This document shows, piece by piece, positions 18,189-26,779 of a stretch of 58,207 bases of DNA. The notes below the pieces were generated by a model, which worked only from the letters and a program-made list of their open reading frames with translations, searched no databases and was not told the DNA's origin. Positions within the stretch are counted from its first letter, which is position 1, and each line of letters starts with the position of its first letter. The position numbers were made by a program, and so were the translations under genes. This DNA comes from Bacilli bacterium (GTDB lineage: Bacteria; Bacillota_I; Bacilli_A; RFN20; CAG-826). The stretch lies in assembly GCA_024408235.1 (NCBI GenBank), contig JAKSVF010000007.1, positions 1 through 58,207 on the forward strand, read 5' to 3'.

Positions 18189-18217
18189 TTTACAAAGGAC
18201 AAATTAGGTAGTATTGT
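18189..18217 (+). promoter_or_regulatory. Promoter of rex
   Basis: TTTACA (18189-18194), 17-base spacer, TATTGT (18212-18217). Two direct TTACCGAT copies lie just upstream. No classical Rex operator (TTGTGAA-N4-TTCACAA) is seen here. Confidence 0.55.
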
Positions 18218-18239
18218 TTGTATTCGAGGCACAAATAAT

Positions 18240-18866
18240 ATGAAAGTTTTTTCTAAGAATCAGTTACAAAGATATCCAATTTACCTAAAGTTCTTCAAAG
18301 AACTATATGAAGATGGGGTCACAGAGATTTCATCACCAAAAATTGCCGCTGAGCTCGGATATAGCGAAGAGCAGATAAGAAAAGACTTACAAGCTATTTC
18401 AAGCGAGCCTGGCCGTCCTAAGAAGGGCAGAAGTGTTGCTAAGCTCATCGAGACAATAGAGTCATTCCTTGGCTATAGGGATTCCGCTTATGCAGTCTTA
18501 GTCGGATGCGGTCACCTTGGTTCAGCTTTACTAAACTACCCTAACTTTGATGATATGGGTTTAACTATAGTTGCTGGATTCGATGTTAGCCCAAATAAAG
18601 TTGGACGTGATATCGGAGGAAAACACATCTATCACATGGATGAATTCGCAACTGTGTTCCCAACCCTCGGCGCTAAAATTGTTGTCTTGTGTGTTCCGGC
18701 AGATCATGCTCAGGATGCTCTTAACATGGCCGTCGAAAAAGGTGCGGTTGCTATCTGGAACTTCGCTCCATGCCACCTGAACGCTCCAACTGGAATCGTT
18801 GTTGAAACTGTTAATCTAGCATCATCCTTAGCAGTCTTGTCTCATCGTCTTAACAGCAAGAGATAA
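18240..18866 (+). CDS. rex: Redox-sensing transcriptional repressor Rex
   Basis: 208 residues. An N-terminal winged helix (ELGYSEEQIRKDLQAIS) precedes a Rossmann domain (AVLVGCGHLGSALLNY) that binds NADH/NAD+. Rex senses the NADH:NAD+ ratio and derepresses fermentation genes when NADH rises. The length and the C-terminal swapped helix (LASSLAVLSHRLNSKR) are normal. The D-2-hydroxyacid dehydrogenase in this window is a plausible kind of target, though I see no Rex box in front of it. Followed by a bidirectional terminator. Confidence 0.92.
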   Translation: MKVFSKNQLQRYPIYLKFFKELYEDGVTEISSPKIAAELGYSEEQIRKDLQAISSEPGRPKKGRSVAKLIETIESFLGYRDSAYAVLVGCGHLGSALLNYPNFDDMGLTIVAGFDVSPNKVGRDIGGKHIYHMDEFATVFPTLGAKIVVLCVPADHAQDALNMAVEKGAVAIWNFAPCHLNAPTGIVVETVNLASSLAVLSHRLNSKR

Positions 18867-18873
18867 ATATATT

Positions 18874-18910
18874 AAAACCCCGGAAATCTTGTAAAATCCG
18901 GGGTTTTCTT
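18874..18910. terminator. Bidirectional terminator between rex and the methyltransferase
   Basis: AAAACCCCGGA (18874-18884) pairs with TCCGGGGTTTT ending at 18907; T-runs on both strands serve the two convergent genes. Confidence 0.85.
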
Positions 18911-18934
18911 ATTGAATATATCTGCAAAACTACC

Positions 18935-19645
18935 TTATTTATTAATTGTATAAGTGTATAAGGCTATCGAAACTGCGTTATCTAGATTCAATGAATCGAC
19001 TTTAGAAGATTGAGGTATGATGACAGGAGTTCCGATATTTAGGAAGTCATCGGGAAGACCTGTTGCCTCGTTTCCAAACACCAATGTGCACGGCTCTTGA
19101 AACTTTACTTCAGGAAGAGTGGTTTTCGCTTTTAACATAAATGGATATGCGTTATGCGTAGGGAACTCTTTTGCATAATCTTCATATGAATTGTAATACT
19201 TAAATGGAGTGGAGAAGATCGCTCCCATCGTGCTTCTTATAGTCTTTGGGTCAAATATATCCGCAGCCGGTCTAATGATGGCTATTCCACCGATATCGAA
19301 AGCGGCAGATGCCCTTACAATCGTTCCTAAGTTGCCCATGTTTGAAGGATTGTTTAATACTACGTGCGATTTTTCATTAGGCAGCTCGCAACTGAATTTG
19401 TTGAACTCCCCGATCACCATGACATTTTCTTTATCGGCTAAGCCAAAAATCTTTTCGTTGTTTTCGATGACCTTAACATTGTTTGAACGAGCTAATTTAA
19501 CTAGTTTTTCATAAGTCTCATCTCTTTTTTGTTTTGGAGAAATGTAGATCTTTGTGGCGCATTCTGGCTTTCTGAGTAATAGCTCAAATGTGAGTGTTGT
19601 TCCTAATGTATAGGAGATTTTTTCTCTTTTATCGTACTTTTGCAT
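18935..19645 (-). CDS. SpoU/TrmH-family RNA 2'-O-methyltransferase
   Basis: 236 residues. C-terminal SPOUT knot motifs are clear: VVLNNPSNMGNLGTIVRAS (motif 1, with N and R), LVFGNEATGLPDD (motif 2) and IIPQSSKVDSLNLDNAVSIALY (motif 3). The N-terminus resembles a short substrate-binding part. It methylates ribose in tRNA or rRNA using S-adenosylmethionine; the target nucleotide is not predictable. TATAAT at plus 19652-19657 is 6 bases before the ATG and there is no ribosome site, so the mRNA is leaderless. Confidence 0.85.
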   Translation of the reverse strand: MQKYDKREKISYTLGTTLTFELLLRKPECATKIYISPKQKRDETYEKLVKLARSNNVKVIENNEKIFGLADKENVMVIGEFNKFSCELPNEKSHVVLNNPSNMGNLGTIVRASAAFDIGGIAIIRPAADIFDPKTIRSTMGAIFSTPFKYYNSYEDYAKEFPTHNAYPFMLKAKTTLPEVKFQEPCTLVFGNEATGLPDDFLNIGTPVIIPQSSKVDSLNLDNAVSIALYTYTINK

Positions 19646-19659
19646 ACCAATATTATAAC

Positions 19660-19705
19660 TTTTTGGGAAAAAACTTGAATAACTCCTCTATTTATTAGTA
19701 AGGAG
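19660..19705 (+). promoter_or_regulatory. Leader segment shared with the 299-bp repeats
   Basis: From 19660 this region closely matches the toxin promoter side of the two 299-bp repeats (read on their minus strand); the 19 bases at 19681-19699 are identical. CTCCT at 19683-19687 can pair with AGGAG at 19701-19705, hiding the ribosome site of the next gene. It may be a promoter of an unusual class or a 5' regulatory hairpin. Confidence 0.45.
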
Positions 19706-19714
19706 ATATTTTTT

Positions 19715-20089
19715 ATGAGCACTACAGAAACCGTAAAATTAGGCAAGGTAACCAAGGACCTTCAACGCAAAATTGGAGTGGATTTTGGAGATAAAGACAA
19801 AATCTACATTTTGGAAAAAGAACTGGATGTTATAGCAGCGACAGATCCTAGTGGCTACCTCGCTAAAGTTCATGAGGCATCATTCATCATTCAAAAGCCG
19901 GACATTGTCTTCTTTGATGAAGAAAGAAATAAGCTTCATTTTGTTAAACTTTACTTCATCAACGACATGTTCAGAATTGTTGGAGTGTCATGTTTTAGAG
20001 ACGGACAGTTTTACTTTGAAAAGATGTACGTACTGAACGACAAAACGAAATATGATTCATTTGAAGGACTCGAAGGCGTGATTGTGTAA
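19715..20089 (+). CDS. Conserved-looking protein of unknown function
   Basis: 124 residues with ribosome site AGGAG at 19701-19705 before ATG 19715. Predicted as a mixed alpha/beta small cytosolic protein, with alternating hydrophobic strands (KPDIVFFDEERNKLHFVKLYF, split here for reading) and many charged residues; no signal peptide and no membrane segment. I recognise no family. It precedes the NUDIX gene by 12 bases, but that gene has its own promoter. Its leader is shared with the toxin-like repeats at 32.1 and 43.9 kb, which may mean common regulation. Confidence 0.5.
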   Translation: MSTTETVKLGKVTKDLQRKIGVDFGDKDKIYILEKELDVIAATDPSGYLAKVHEASFIIQKPDIVFFDEERNKLHFVKLYFINDMFRIVGVSCFRDGQFYFEKMYVLNDKTKYDSFEGLEGVIV

Positions 20090-20101
20090 TATAATTACCT
20101 C

Positions 20102-20617
20102 ATGCCACTTGACCTTTATTTCGAAGACGATCAATTTCCTTATATAGGACTAAAAGAGACTAGAGATGTTGCACGCGCCATTTTGATGGATGGTGACGGT
20201 CATTTTGCCATTCACCGATTACATGGTTTCGATAAGTTCGGAGATAGGAACTATTTTGAAACTCCCGGTGGTGGTGTCGATGAGGGAGAAACTCCAGAAA
20301 TCGCCGTAATTCGCGAATGTTATGAAGAGACGGGATATGAAGTTGAGGTTGTAGAATTCCTTGGAAAAGTAACCGATTTTTATAACTGCTTAGCTAGAAA
20401 AAACGTTAATTATTACTTCCTTTGCAAAGCTAAGTCATCATCAACAGGAACGCATTTCGCAAGCGAGGGTGACACTTTAATTGCTGAAACTCTCTTCTTG
20501 CCAATAGATGAAATAATCGAAAAATACGAATCAACACCAAACACTATGCTTTCAAAAATTGTGAAGACTAGAGAACTTCCGGTCTGGCAATATGTAAAAG
20601 AGTTACTAAATAAGTAA
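20102..20617 (+). CDS. NUDIX hydrolase
   Basis: 171 residues. The Nudix box is complete: G-x5-E-x7-RE-x2-EE-x-G, seen as GGGVDEGETPEIAVIRECYE followed by ETGY. The enzyme hydrolyses a nucleoside diphosphate linked to another group; substrate unknown. TATAAT at 20090-20095 sits 6 bases before ATG 20102 with no ribosome site, so the transcript should be leaderless. Followed by tRNA-His. Confidence 0.85.
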   Translation: MPLDLYFEDDQFPYIGLKETRDVARAILMDGDGHFAIHRLHGFDKFGDRNYFETPGGGVDEGETPEIAVIRECYEETGYEVEVVEFLGKVTDFYNCLARKNVNYYFLCKAKSSSTGTHFASEGDTLIAETLFLPIDEIIEKYESTPNTMLSKIVKTRELPVWQYVKELLNK

Positions 20618-20666
20618 ATTAGTCTTTGCCAAAAGTATATCCATTAACTATAATACTTTAGCGCCT

Positions 20667-20743
20667 GGCGGTTATGGTGAAGTGGTTAACACAACCGGCT
20701 GTGAACCGGTCACTCGCGAGTTCAAGTCTCGTTAACCGCCCCA
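20667..20743 (+). tRNA. tRNA-His (GTG anticodon)
   Basis: Full cloverleaf: encoded G-1 at 20667, acceptor GCGGTTA (20668-20674) pairing TAACCGC (20733-20739), discriminator C and encoded CCA (20741-20743). The anticodon loop CTGTGAA gives GTG. G-1 opposite C73 is the histidine identity pair. Promoter TTGCCA (20626-20631), 17-base spacer, TATAAT (20649-20654). Confidence 0.95.
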
Positions 20744-20755
20744 GACACGAAAACA

Positions 20756-20781
20756 ATCCTCGGGAAACCGGGGATTTTTTT
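20756..20781 (+). terminator. Terminator of tRNA-His
   Basis: ATCCTCGG and CCGGGGAT pair around GAAA, followed by a run of seven T. Confidence 0.8.
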
Positions 20782-20897
20782 ATATCTATCATCAAAGATT
20801 TGTATGGCAACCTCATCTTAAAATGGATTGGCTTTTTTATTTGCATTAGCGCACGCACATAACGATAATAATGTGTTACTTCAAAAGGGAGTTTCTT

Positions 20898-22361
20898 ATG
20901 AAGAATAGATTATTAACATTGATGCTCATGAACTGCGCACTTCTCGTGGCTGCATGCGCACCTGGAGTTGAAACCACCGAATCATCTGGCGGCAAAGGCC
21001 CACACGGCCCTGGAGACAGAACCGATGTTCAGCCGGTTACGTCTGTTGTTACAACATCAGAAGATAGTGCAACATCAGAGACCAAGACATCTGAAACTAA
21101 AACCTCCGAAAACAAGACATCGGAAACAAAAACTAGCACAGTTGTCACCTCAAATGGTGGTGGAACCTCAATTGATATCCCTGTAGATTCTAAATGGAAT
21201 GTTAATTTCAATGAGTATGGAAACAACTTTAGAAGCACACTAGAGAGATTAATCACTTCTAAGAGAACAAAAACTACTACATATAGCAATTGCTTAAGCT
21301 TAGGCGCTAAGGCAGCTGCCTACCCAGCCGGTTCATCAACATTTGTCCCTTTCTATCACGATCAGTCATTAACGGCGACACAAAGCCAGTGCAATAGAGA
21401 ACATACATGGCCTAACTCCCGTGGCACAGGTGAATCAGGGCCTGGAGCAGATCCATTCATCATTAGACCAACACTTTCAAGTGAAAACAGCTCACGCGGA
21501 AACAAGTTCTATGGAAACGAAAAATCAAGTGAGTGGGATCCAGCCTCTTGCGGATTTGAGGCAGCCCGTGGTGAATCCGCCCGTGTAATCCTTTACTGTG
21601 CAACCGCATATCACACCGCAAAAGGATTTGAATTATCAAATAACCCTGGCGACGCTACATCTCTTAAGACGATGGGTACATTAAAGACACTCCTCAAATG
21701 GAATGCAGCTTATGCGCCAACCGCAATTGAAAAGCAGATCAATGAATATCTTTCAGAAAATGGATATGGAAGAAACCCATTCGTTGATCATCCTGAATAT
21801 GCAGATTATATCTGGGATGCAAACGGAGTTAGGAATTCATCTCCAACTGGAACAGTAGGTGGAGGAGAAGATACACCAACTGAACCGGCCAAAGAATATA
21901 ACTTAGTCAAAGCTCTTGCGGATATCGAAAACGCTAAAGTCGCCATTGTCTCATCGGCTGCAACTACCGGCCCATGGATGGCACTAACCTCACTTCCTAA
22001 GAGCGATTCGCTCCCTTGGTATATCACAGGTGTCCAAACAACCCTCTCCAGCGATAAATCTAAAATGACATGCGATTCAACAAGCTTAGGCATGTTCGAT
22101 TTGCAGAAACAGGCAGATGGCAAATACAAAATCCATCATGAAACAGCTGGATATCTCAATAACTACGTTGACGGAACCCATTACAGCATCTGTTGGGGCA
22201 AGCCTTCATCATATACAACAACATCCGAGTTGTGGGAGATTACTATTGATCAAACTGGCGCATGCGTCTTTAAAGGAGAACAAGCATGGCTTGAATACTA
22301 TAAAGAATCATGGTGCGGATATAACAAAGCCCCATCTGTTGGTATTTATCTATACAAATAA
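20898..22361 (+). CDS. Endonuclease I family secreted lipoprotein nuclease
   Basis: 487 residues from ATG 20898 (GGGAG just upstream). Signal peptide with lipobox (LVAAC). A repetitive SETKTSE-type linker is followed by an EndA/endonuclease I domain with the metal-site motif NREHTWPNSRG and a later N-containing SSRGNKFYG, plus ARVILYCATAYH. These enzymes degrade DNA or RNA outside the cell. A C-terminal extension of about 170 residues, after a Pro/Thr linker, is Trp-rich and of unknown fold. It is probably a nutrient or biofilm nuclease anchored at the surface. Confidence 0.82.
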   Translation: MKNRLLTLMLMNCALLVAACAPGVETTESSGGKGPHGPGDRTDVQPVTSVVTTSEDSATSETKTSETKTSENKTSETKTSTVVTSNGGGTSIDIPVDSKWNVNFNEYGNNFRSTLERLITSKRTKTTTYSNCLSLGAKAAAYPAGSSTFVPFYHDQSLTATQSQCNREHTWPNSRGTGESGPGADPFIIRPTLSSENSSRGNKFYGNEKSSEWDPASCGFEAARGESARVILYCATAYHTAKGFELSNNPGDATSLKTMGTLKTLLKWNAAYAPTAIEKQINEYLSENGYGRNPFVDHPEYADYIWDANGVRNSSPTGTVGGGEDTPTEPAKEYNLVKALADIENAKVAIVSSAATTGPWMALTSLPKSDSLPWYITGVQTTLSSDKSKMTCDSTSLGMFDLQKQADGKYKIHHETAGYLNNYVDGTHYSICWGKPSSYTTTSELWEITIDQTGACVFKGEQAWLEYYKESWCGYNKAPSVGIYLYK

Positions 22362-22366
22362 GCATT

Positions 22367-22393
22367 AGAGGAGAATCAACGCTCCTCTTTTTA
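22367..22393 (+). terminator. Terminator of the nuclease gene
   Basis: AGAGGAG (22367-22373) pairs with CTCCTCT (22382-22388), then TTTTAT. Confidence 0.8.
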
Positions 22394-22506
22394 TATGAAA
22401 CAGGCATTTGTGGCTCAATTAATGACAAATAAATGTGTTTGCTTGTTTCTTTACCGCAAGGTGCTCAAATGAACTAATATATTATTAATAATAAAAGGAG
22501 AATATT

Positions 22507-23058
22507 ATGCGTAAAAACTTTGGACCAAAGACATGGTTATACCCAATGCCTGTATTAATTCTTGCAACATATAATGAGGATGGAACCGCCAATGCGATGA
22601 ATGCTGCATGGGGTGGAATCTATGATTACAACAAAATCACAGTCTCACTCGGAGAACACAAGACAACAGAGAATTTTGAAAGAACAAAAGCGTTCACAGT
22701 CAGCTTTGCTGATGCCGCAAATGTCAAGGAATGCGATTATGTCGGAATCGTATCTGGCTCTAAAGTTCAGGACAAAGTAGCAAGATGTGGTTGGACTACA
22801 AGTAAATCAGAATTTGTTAATGCTCCAATCATCAATGAATTACCTATGACTCTTGAATGCGTCGTTGATTCTTTTGAGAACGGAACGTTAATCGGCTCAA
22901 TCGTTAATGTCTCAATCGATGAAAAGTTCCTGGGTGAAGATGGATTGCCAGATGTTAGGAAGGTCAACCCAATAATTTATGATTCTGTTCACCATTTCTA
23001 TATCGCATTAGGCGAGCCTGTTGGAAAAGCGTTTGAGGACGGGAAGGCAATTAAATAA
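22507..23058 (+). CDS. Flavin reductase-like FMN-binding protein (flavoredoxin type)
   Basis: 183 residues, ribosome site AAGGAG before ATG 22507. It matches the DIM6/NTAB flavoredoxin family: PMPVLILATYNEDGTANAMNAAW, HKTTENFERTKAFTVSF and YVGIVSGSKVQDK. Members bind FMN and act as small oxidoreductases or flavin reductases in anaerobes. The stop overlaps the start of the next lipoprotein gene (TAATG), so both are cotranscribed. Physiological partner unknown. Confidence 0.82.
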   Translation: MRKNFGPKTWLYPMPVLILATYNEDGTANAMNAAWGGIYDYNKITVSLGEHKTTENFERTKAFTVSFADAANVKECDYVGIVSGSKVQDKVARCGWTTSKSEFVNAPIINELPMTLECVVDSFENGTLIGSIVNVSIDEKFLGEDGLPDVRKVNPIIYDSVHHFYIALGEPVGKAFEDGKAIK

Positions 23059-23738
23059 TGAATATCAAAACCATATTCATAATAGCGTCAGTTTTGGCGC
23101 TTGCATCATGTGGTAAAGTGGTGGTCACCCCAGACACATCCTCAGGCACTCATCCTATAGGAACTAGAACTTCACGCGATGTAGAGAGCGCCTTGAGTAG
23201 CGAGGATTCTAAACAAGAATCAGAGATAAAGACATCGGATGCTAAAACATCTGAAAATCACAACGTTCCAGATGGCTCAAAGACGATAAATGTCGCGTTT
23301 CCTTTAGATAAAGAAGCTATTGATTTATCCACCAACTCCCAGGTTTTCGATCAAATTAAGGCCTGTTTTGGCGAGCATTTAAGAACGATGACCGTCAATA
23401 AGATATACGCTGACCTAGGCGGAGTTAGGTTCTCTTCAGCTTCGGTTGAAGGGGAAATGAATCTCACGTTTGACGTTAAAATCAAGTCTATCTCTGTAAT
23501 GGCCAAACCATACGCAAAGAAACATTATGAAGATCAGAAGTGGTATATAGACGCAATGGGTCTTACTGTGAATGGAAAAACACTTATCAATACCGAGTCA
23601 TCAACATCTACGACTGAACCAGACATCAGGTATGTAGAATATAGCGTTGACCTCAATGAACCATCTGAGCAACTGAACCTGGTGGGATTAGCCAATGCAA
23701 GGCCTTTAATCTCATCGATTGTATTAATTGCTGAGTAA
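23058..23738 (+). CDS. Lipoprotein of unknown function
   Basis: 226 residues. Signal with lipobox (LALASC), then a SEIKTSDAKTSEN low-complexity linker much like that of the nuclease lipoprotein 2 kb upstream, and a beta-rich C-terminal domain without a motif I recognise. Coupled to the flavoredoxin gene by TAATG overlap. The shared linker style suggests surface tethering through the cell wall. No function assigned. Confidence 0.6.
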   Translation: MNIKTIFIIASVLALASCGKVVVTPDTSSGTHPIGTRTSRDVESALSSEDSKQESEIKTSDAKTSENHNVPDGSKTINVAFPLDKEAIDLSTNSQVFDQIKACFGEHLRTMTVNKIYADLGGVRFSSASVEGEMNLTFDVKIKSISVMAKPYAKKHYEDQKWYIDAMGLTVNGKTLINTESSTSTTEPDIRYVEYSVDLNEPSEQLNLVGLANARPLISSIVLIAE

Positions 23739-23741
23739 AGA

Positions 23742-23774
23742 AAATCGACTAGCGATAAAGTGACTAGTCGATTT
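23742..23774. terminator. Bidirectional terminator
   Basis: AAATCGACTAG (23742-23752) pairs with CTAGTCGATTT (23764-23774), with T-rich flanks on both strands. Its right arm contains the stop codon of the minus-strand gene. Confidence 0.85.
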
Positions 23775-26520
23775 TTTTCTTTTTCTTTCTCCGCCAACTG
23801 AGGAGCGTAATCAATATTATTAACACGCCCGTGACGAATATGCCAAGAACACAACCTGATGTATCGATTATTACATCCGAGAACAATCCTGCACGCCCTG
23901 GAACGTGTAACTGGATGAATTCGGTTAATCCTGCAAGGCCGAATCCTTGGATGACTGTCAATGGTGTTGACCAGAACCAGTGTTTACCTCTGAACCACAT
24001 CATATAGGTCAATGCAGAGAATACGCCGAATACGAGGAATGCGCCGAAGTGGCCAAGTGCTTTTCTTACAAACAAGAAGAACTGCTGCAAGTCCTTAATG
24101 ACAGGCTGTTTGTTGATTTTCAGTTTTACAGTAACAACGACTTTCTCTGTTGAATATCCGTCATCAACTGTAGCTGTTAACGTGATTTTACCCGCTTTTA
24201 GTGGGGAAATTGTGCCGTCTCCACCCATTGTTGCGATTTCTTCATCGCTTGTTGTCCATCTGACCGTCTTATAAGTGGTGCCTTCTGCGAAGTTAAGCGT
24301 AACTTTTCCGACATGTCCGTTTTCAATTGAATATAAGCCTGTTTTCTCATCGTATGAAGCTTCAACGCCGGAAACGGAGAACGGATTGTCTTCAACAAGA
24401 GATATTCTGTTCTGGATATTAAGGCGGAACTCCTGAGTTCTATTTGTTATGGCTTCTGTTGCGGTGATTGTTACTTTTCCAATGCCATTGATCCACATCT
24501 GTCCGTTGTTGTTTATCGCAATGACATCTTTATCGCTAGATGAATACACTATATTCGATAGAGTTACACCATCATCAATTGATGTGGTCAACGTTAACTT
24601 ATCGTTGATGTAGCAGTTGTTCTCTAGGTCAGGGTTTATATCAACAACGTCTCCGTTGAATCTGGTTCTCGTCATGGATGCTTCAAACTTTGTTGTTCTG
24701 ACATGCGCGACGTTGACATGTATGGTCTTGCTCATTTCTTCATAGACGTTAGTTCCATAACGTGGGACGACGGTGATTGTGGAACTTCCTTCGCCAACGC
24801 CAGTGACTGAATACTTGCCGCCGTTATCCTTAACGGTGATGATGCTGCTATCGCTGTTTTTTACTTCCCATGACTCAGCAGCTGAGTCGCTATCGATTCT
24901 AATGAAATCGTCATCTGTTTTTCCAACTTCAAACTCAAAGACTTCAGAGAACTTGATGTTCTTAGATGAGTTTTCTTTAGAACCATCAACCATGAAGTCA
25001 TCTAAAGCGAGCATTGTGACTTCTTTTGTGATGCCGGATGCAGTGTGGGTGATGTAGATGGTGAATTCTCCAACGCATTTAGGAGTAAGGCTGGAACCGG
25101 ATATTGTTCCTAATGATGGATCAGCAAGCGAATAGGTTATTGATTTGTTAGGAGGATTATATGAAGCATCACCAGATAAGAATCCTGATACCTTATAGAA
25201 AGATGCAATATTAATGCTCTTTCCTGCGAAAACAACAGGATTTGCCGCGTTTTCAATTAAGAAATCGGTTGTTTTATCGACTTCTGGAGCAGGCTTTGCA
25301 ACTACAGTTACCGTAACGACCTTGCTTATAGAACCGACCTTTACTGTGATGTGGGCGGTGCCTGGGGCAACTGCTGTAATCTTTCCGGCAGTAGATACTT
25401 TAGCAACTGAGTTATTGTCGCTTGAGTATGTTTTTGATGATGCGTTTGCGTAAGCTGGCTTGATATTTGAAACGCTGATTGTTCTAGTTGTTCCTTCGGT
25501 CATTGTGAGCGAAGTGGTGGTTGTGAAATCGGTTACCGCAGGCTGAGCGTTGACCGTGACGTTGATGATTGCTTTAACGTCTGGGTATTTAGTTGAAGTT
25601 GCCGTGATTGTTGCGGTGCCGGCTTTAACGCCCTTCACCGATTTTCCGGAGATTGAGGCCACGCTAGAATCGCTTGTTGATAATGTATAACTTCTATCAG
25701 TTGCGTTTGCTGGGGTGAACGTAAATGAAGGCGTCCAAGATTGGGTTACATATATACTCGTTGAACTTGTCGATGTGTTTATTGCGGTTAAAGGAATTTC
25801 TTCCACCTTATATACTTCAGTCATTACCTTAAGTGAAGATGAGATGGAACCACAATTAACTTTAATTTCGATAATTGAACCATCGCTGGATTCTTTTGGT
25901 GTCAACCTGCCATTGGAACTTAATACAAGATAAGGATTCTCGTCCATTTCATAAGTAACCGTCTTGATCGTTGCATTGTCTGGCGTAATTACATTGGTGA
26001 CGCTATAACTTGATCCGACAGTTAAAGTGTAAACCCCGTCATTTAGTGGGGCGTTAATTGTGGAGGTGATAGACTCAACCTCAATATTCGAAACGTTCAC
26101 CGTCATCGTATCTTTGATTTCAGGGTAATTGATGTTGTTGGCGGTGATAGTCACGCTACCAGCTTTGATGAAGGAGACATATCCGCCAGAGGTAACTGTA
26201 GCAACGCTTGTGTCACTGCTTGTGAAGTCAACTGATTGATATGTTGCGTCTTCCGGAAGAGTGGTGGTTGTCAGAGTCAAAAACTCTCCAACTTTTGCTT
26301 CAGAGATCTTGGAATCAATTTTTAAAGAAGTAGGCAAGACCTCAACCGTCTGGTCTCCACCCATTCCGTTGATGATATCGGCAATCGTGCCACCAACCGC
26401 GTTTGATTTATTTGCAGAGGAAGGCCCGTTTAGACATGATTCGAAAAGTAAAACGCCGCCAGAGACGAGATAAGATACTGTTAAAATCACCTTTGCGACG
26501 AGAAATTTCGTAATTTTCAT
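23764..26520 (-). CDS. Surface protein: Ig-like (BIG2) repeats inside a VanZ-type membrane domain
   Basis: 918 residues. It opens with a hydrophobic helix and the motif CLNGPSSANKSNAVGGTIAD, resembling the first helix and loop of VanZ proteins. Residues about 50-800 hold multiple Ig-like BIG2 domains (VATVTSGGYVSFIKAGSVTI-type units recur). The end returns to VanZ: HFGAFLVFGVFSALTYM, then TEFIQLHVPGRAGLFSDVI, and a final helix with a Lys-rich tail. Thus the Ig array seems to be an insertion in the outer loop between VanZ helices 1 and 2. Likely membrane-anchored and exposed; adhesion or wall sensing is a guess. Confidence 0.75.
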   Translation of the reverse strand: MKITKFLVAKVILTVSYLVSGGVLLFESCLNGPSSANKSNAVGGTIADIINGMGGDQTVEVLPTSLKIDSKISEAKVGEFLTLTTTTLPEDATYQSVDFTSSDTSVATVTSGGYVSFIKAGSVTITANNINYPEIKDTMTVNVSNIEVESITSTINAPLNDGVYTLTVGSSYSVTNVITPDNATIKTVTYEMDENPYLVLSSNGRLTPKESSDGSIIEIKVNCGSISSSLKVMTEVYKVEEIPLTAINTSTSSTSIYVTQSWTPSFTFTPANATDRSYTLSTSDSSVASISGKSVKGVKAGTATITATSTKYPDVKAIINVTVNAQPAVTDFTTTTSLTMTEGTTRTISVSNIKPAYANASSKTYSSDNNSVAKVSTAGKITAVAPGTAHITVKVGSISKVVTVTVVAKPAPEVDKTTDFLIENAANPVVFAGKSINIASFYKVSGFLSGDASYNPPNKSITYSLADPSLGTISGSSLTPKCVGEFTIYITHTASGITKEVTMLALDDFMVDGSKENSSKNIKFSEVFEFEVGKTDDDFIRIDSDSAAESWEVKNSDSSIITVKDNGGKYSVTGVGEGSSTITVVPRYGTNVYEEMSKTIHVNVAHVRTTKFEASMTRTRFNGDVVDINPDLENNCYINDKLTLTTSIDDGVTLSNIVYSSSDKDVIAINNNGQMWINGIGKVTITATEAITNRTQEFRLNIQNRISLVEDNPFSVSGVEASYDEKTGLYSIENGHVGKVTLNFAEGTTYKTVRWTTSDEEIATMGGDGTISPLKAGKITLTATVDDGYSTEKVVVTVKLKINKQPVIKDLQQFFLFVRKALGHFGAFLVFGVFSALTYMMWFRGKHWFWSTPLTVIQGFGLAGLTEFIQLHVPGRAGLFSDVIIDTSGCVLGIFVTGVLIILITLLSWRRKKKKKID

Positions 26521-26558
26521 ACTGACATATTTTGAAACATTGAAACCCTAATAGGAAG

Positions 26559-26583
26559 AATTAATGTATAAAATTCATTAATT
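26559..26583. promoter_or_regulatory. Inverted repeat upstream of the Ig/VanZ gene
   Basis: AATTAATG-N9-CATTAATT with perfect 8-base arms lies 39 bases upstream of the minus-strand start and spans a TATACA that could be a -10 element. Possible operator. The rest of 26521-26690 shows a CGCACAT/ATGTGCG pair but no reading frame. Confidence 0.35.
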
Positions 26584-26691
26584 CGCACATTTAGACCGAA
26601 AATGTAACTATACTGCATGTGCGTTTAGTGGCATCCAATCCACAACAAGTGAGTCTCTATATTTCGACAAAAAAATCACTTTATCCGATTT

Positions 26692-26720
26692 TTGAAACAC
26701 TACTTGTAGTGAAGAATAAT
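26692..26720 (+). promoter_or_regulatory. Upstream promoter of the arginine operon with operator-like palindrome
   Basis: TTGAAA (26692-26697), 17-base spacer, AATAAT (26715-26720). The spacer contains CACTAC-TT-GTAGTG (26698-26711), a perfect 14-base palindrome. It could add protein-based repression ahead of the T-box; it does not fit the ARG-box consensus. Confidence 0.4.
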
Positions 26721-26779
26721 GGGTTTTTGCCGTGAAAACGCATACAGAAAAAATAATTAGGAAAAAATGAAAATAATTG

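Noticed and set aside
18189-18239. Rex autoregulatory site
   Set aside because: No TTGTGAA-N4-TTCACAA-like inverted repeat could be found in the rex promoter.
20658-20862. Small frames overlapping tRNA-His
   Set aside because: They arise from the tRNA sequence and its terminator on either strand.
21050-21145. Short tandem repeats in the nuclease gene as a CRISPR-like array
   Set aside because: They encode the in-frame SETKTSE linker of a lipoprotein; no spacers of regular length exist.
26692-26720. ArgR (ARG box) operator ahead of the arginine operon
   Set aside because: CACTACTTGTAGTG does not resemble the TGAATNNNNATTCA core.
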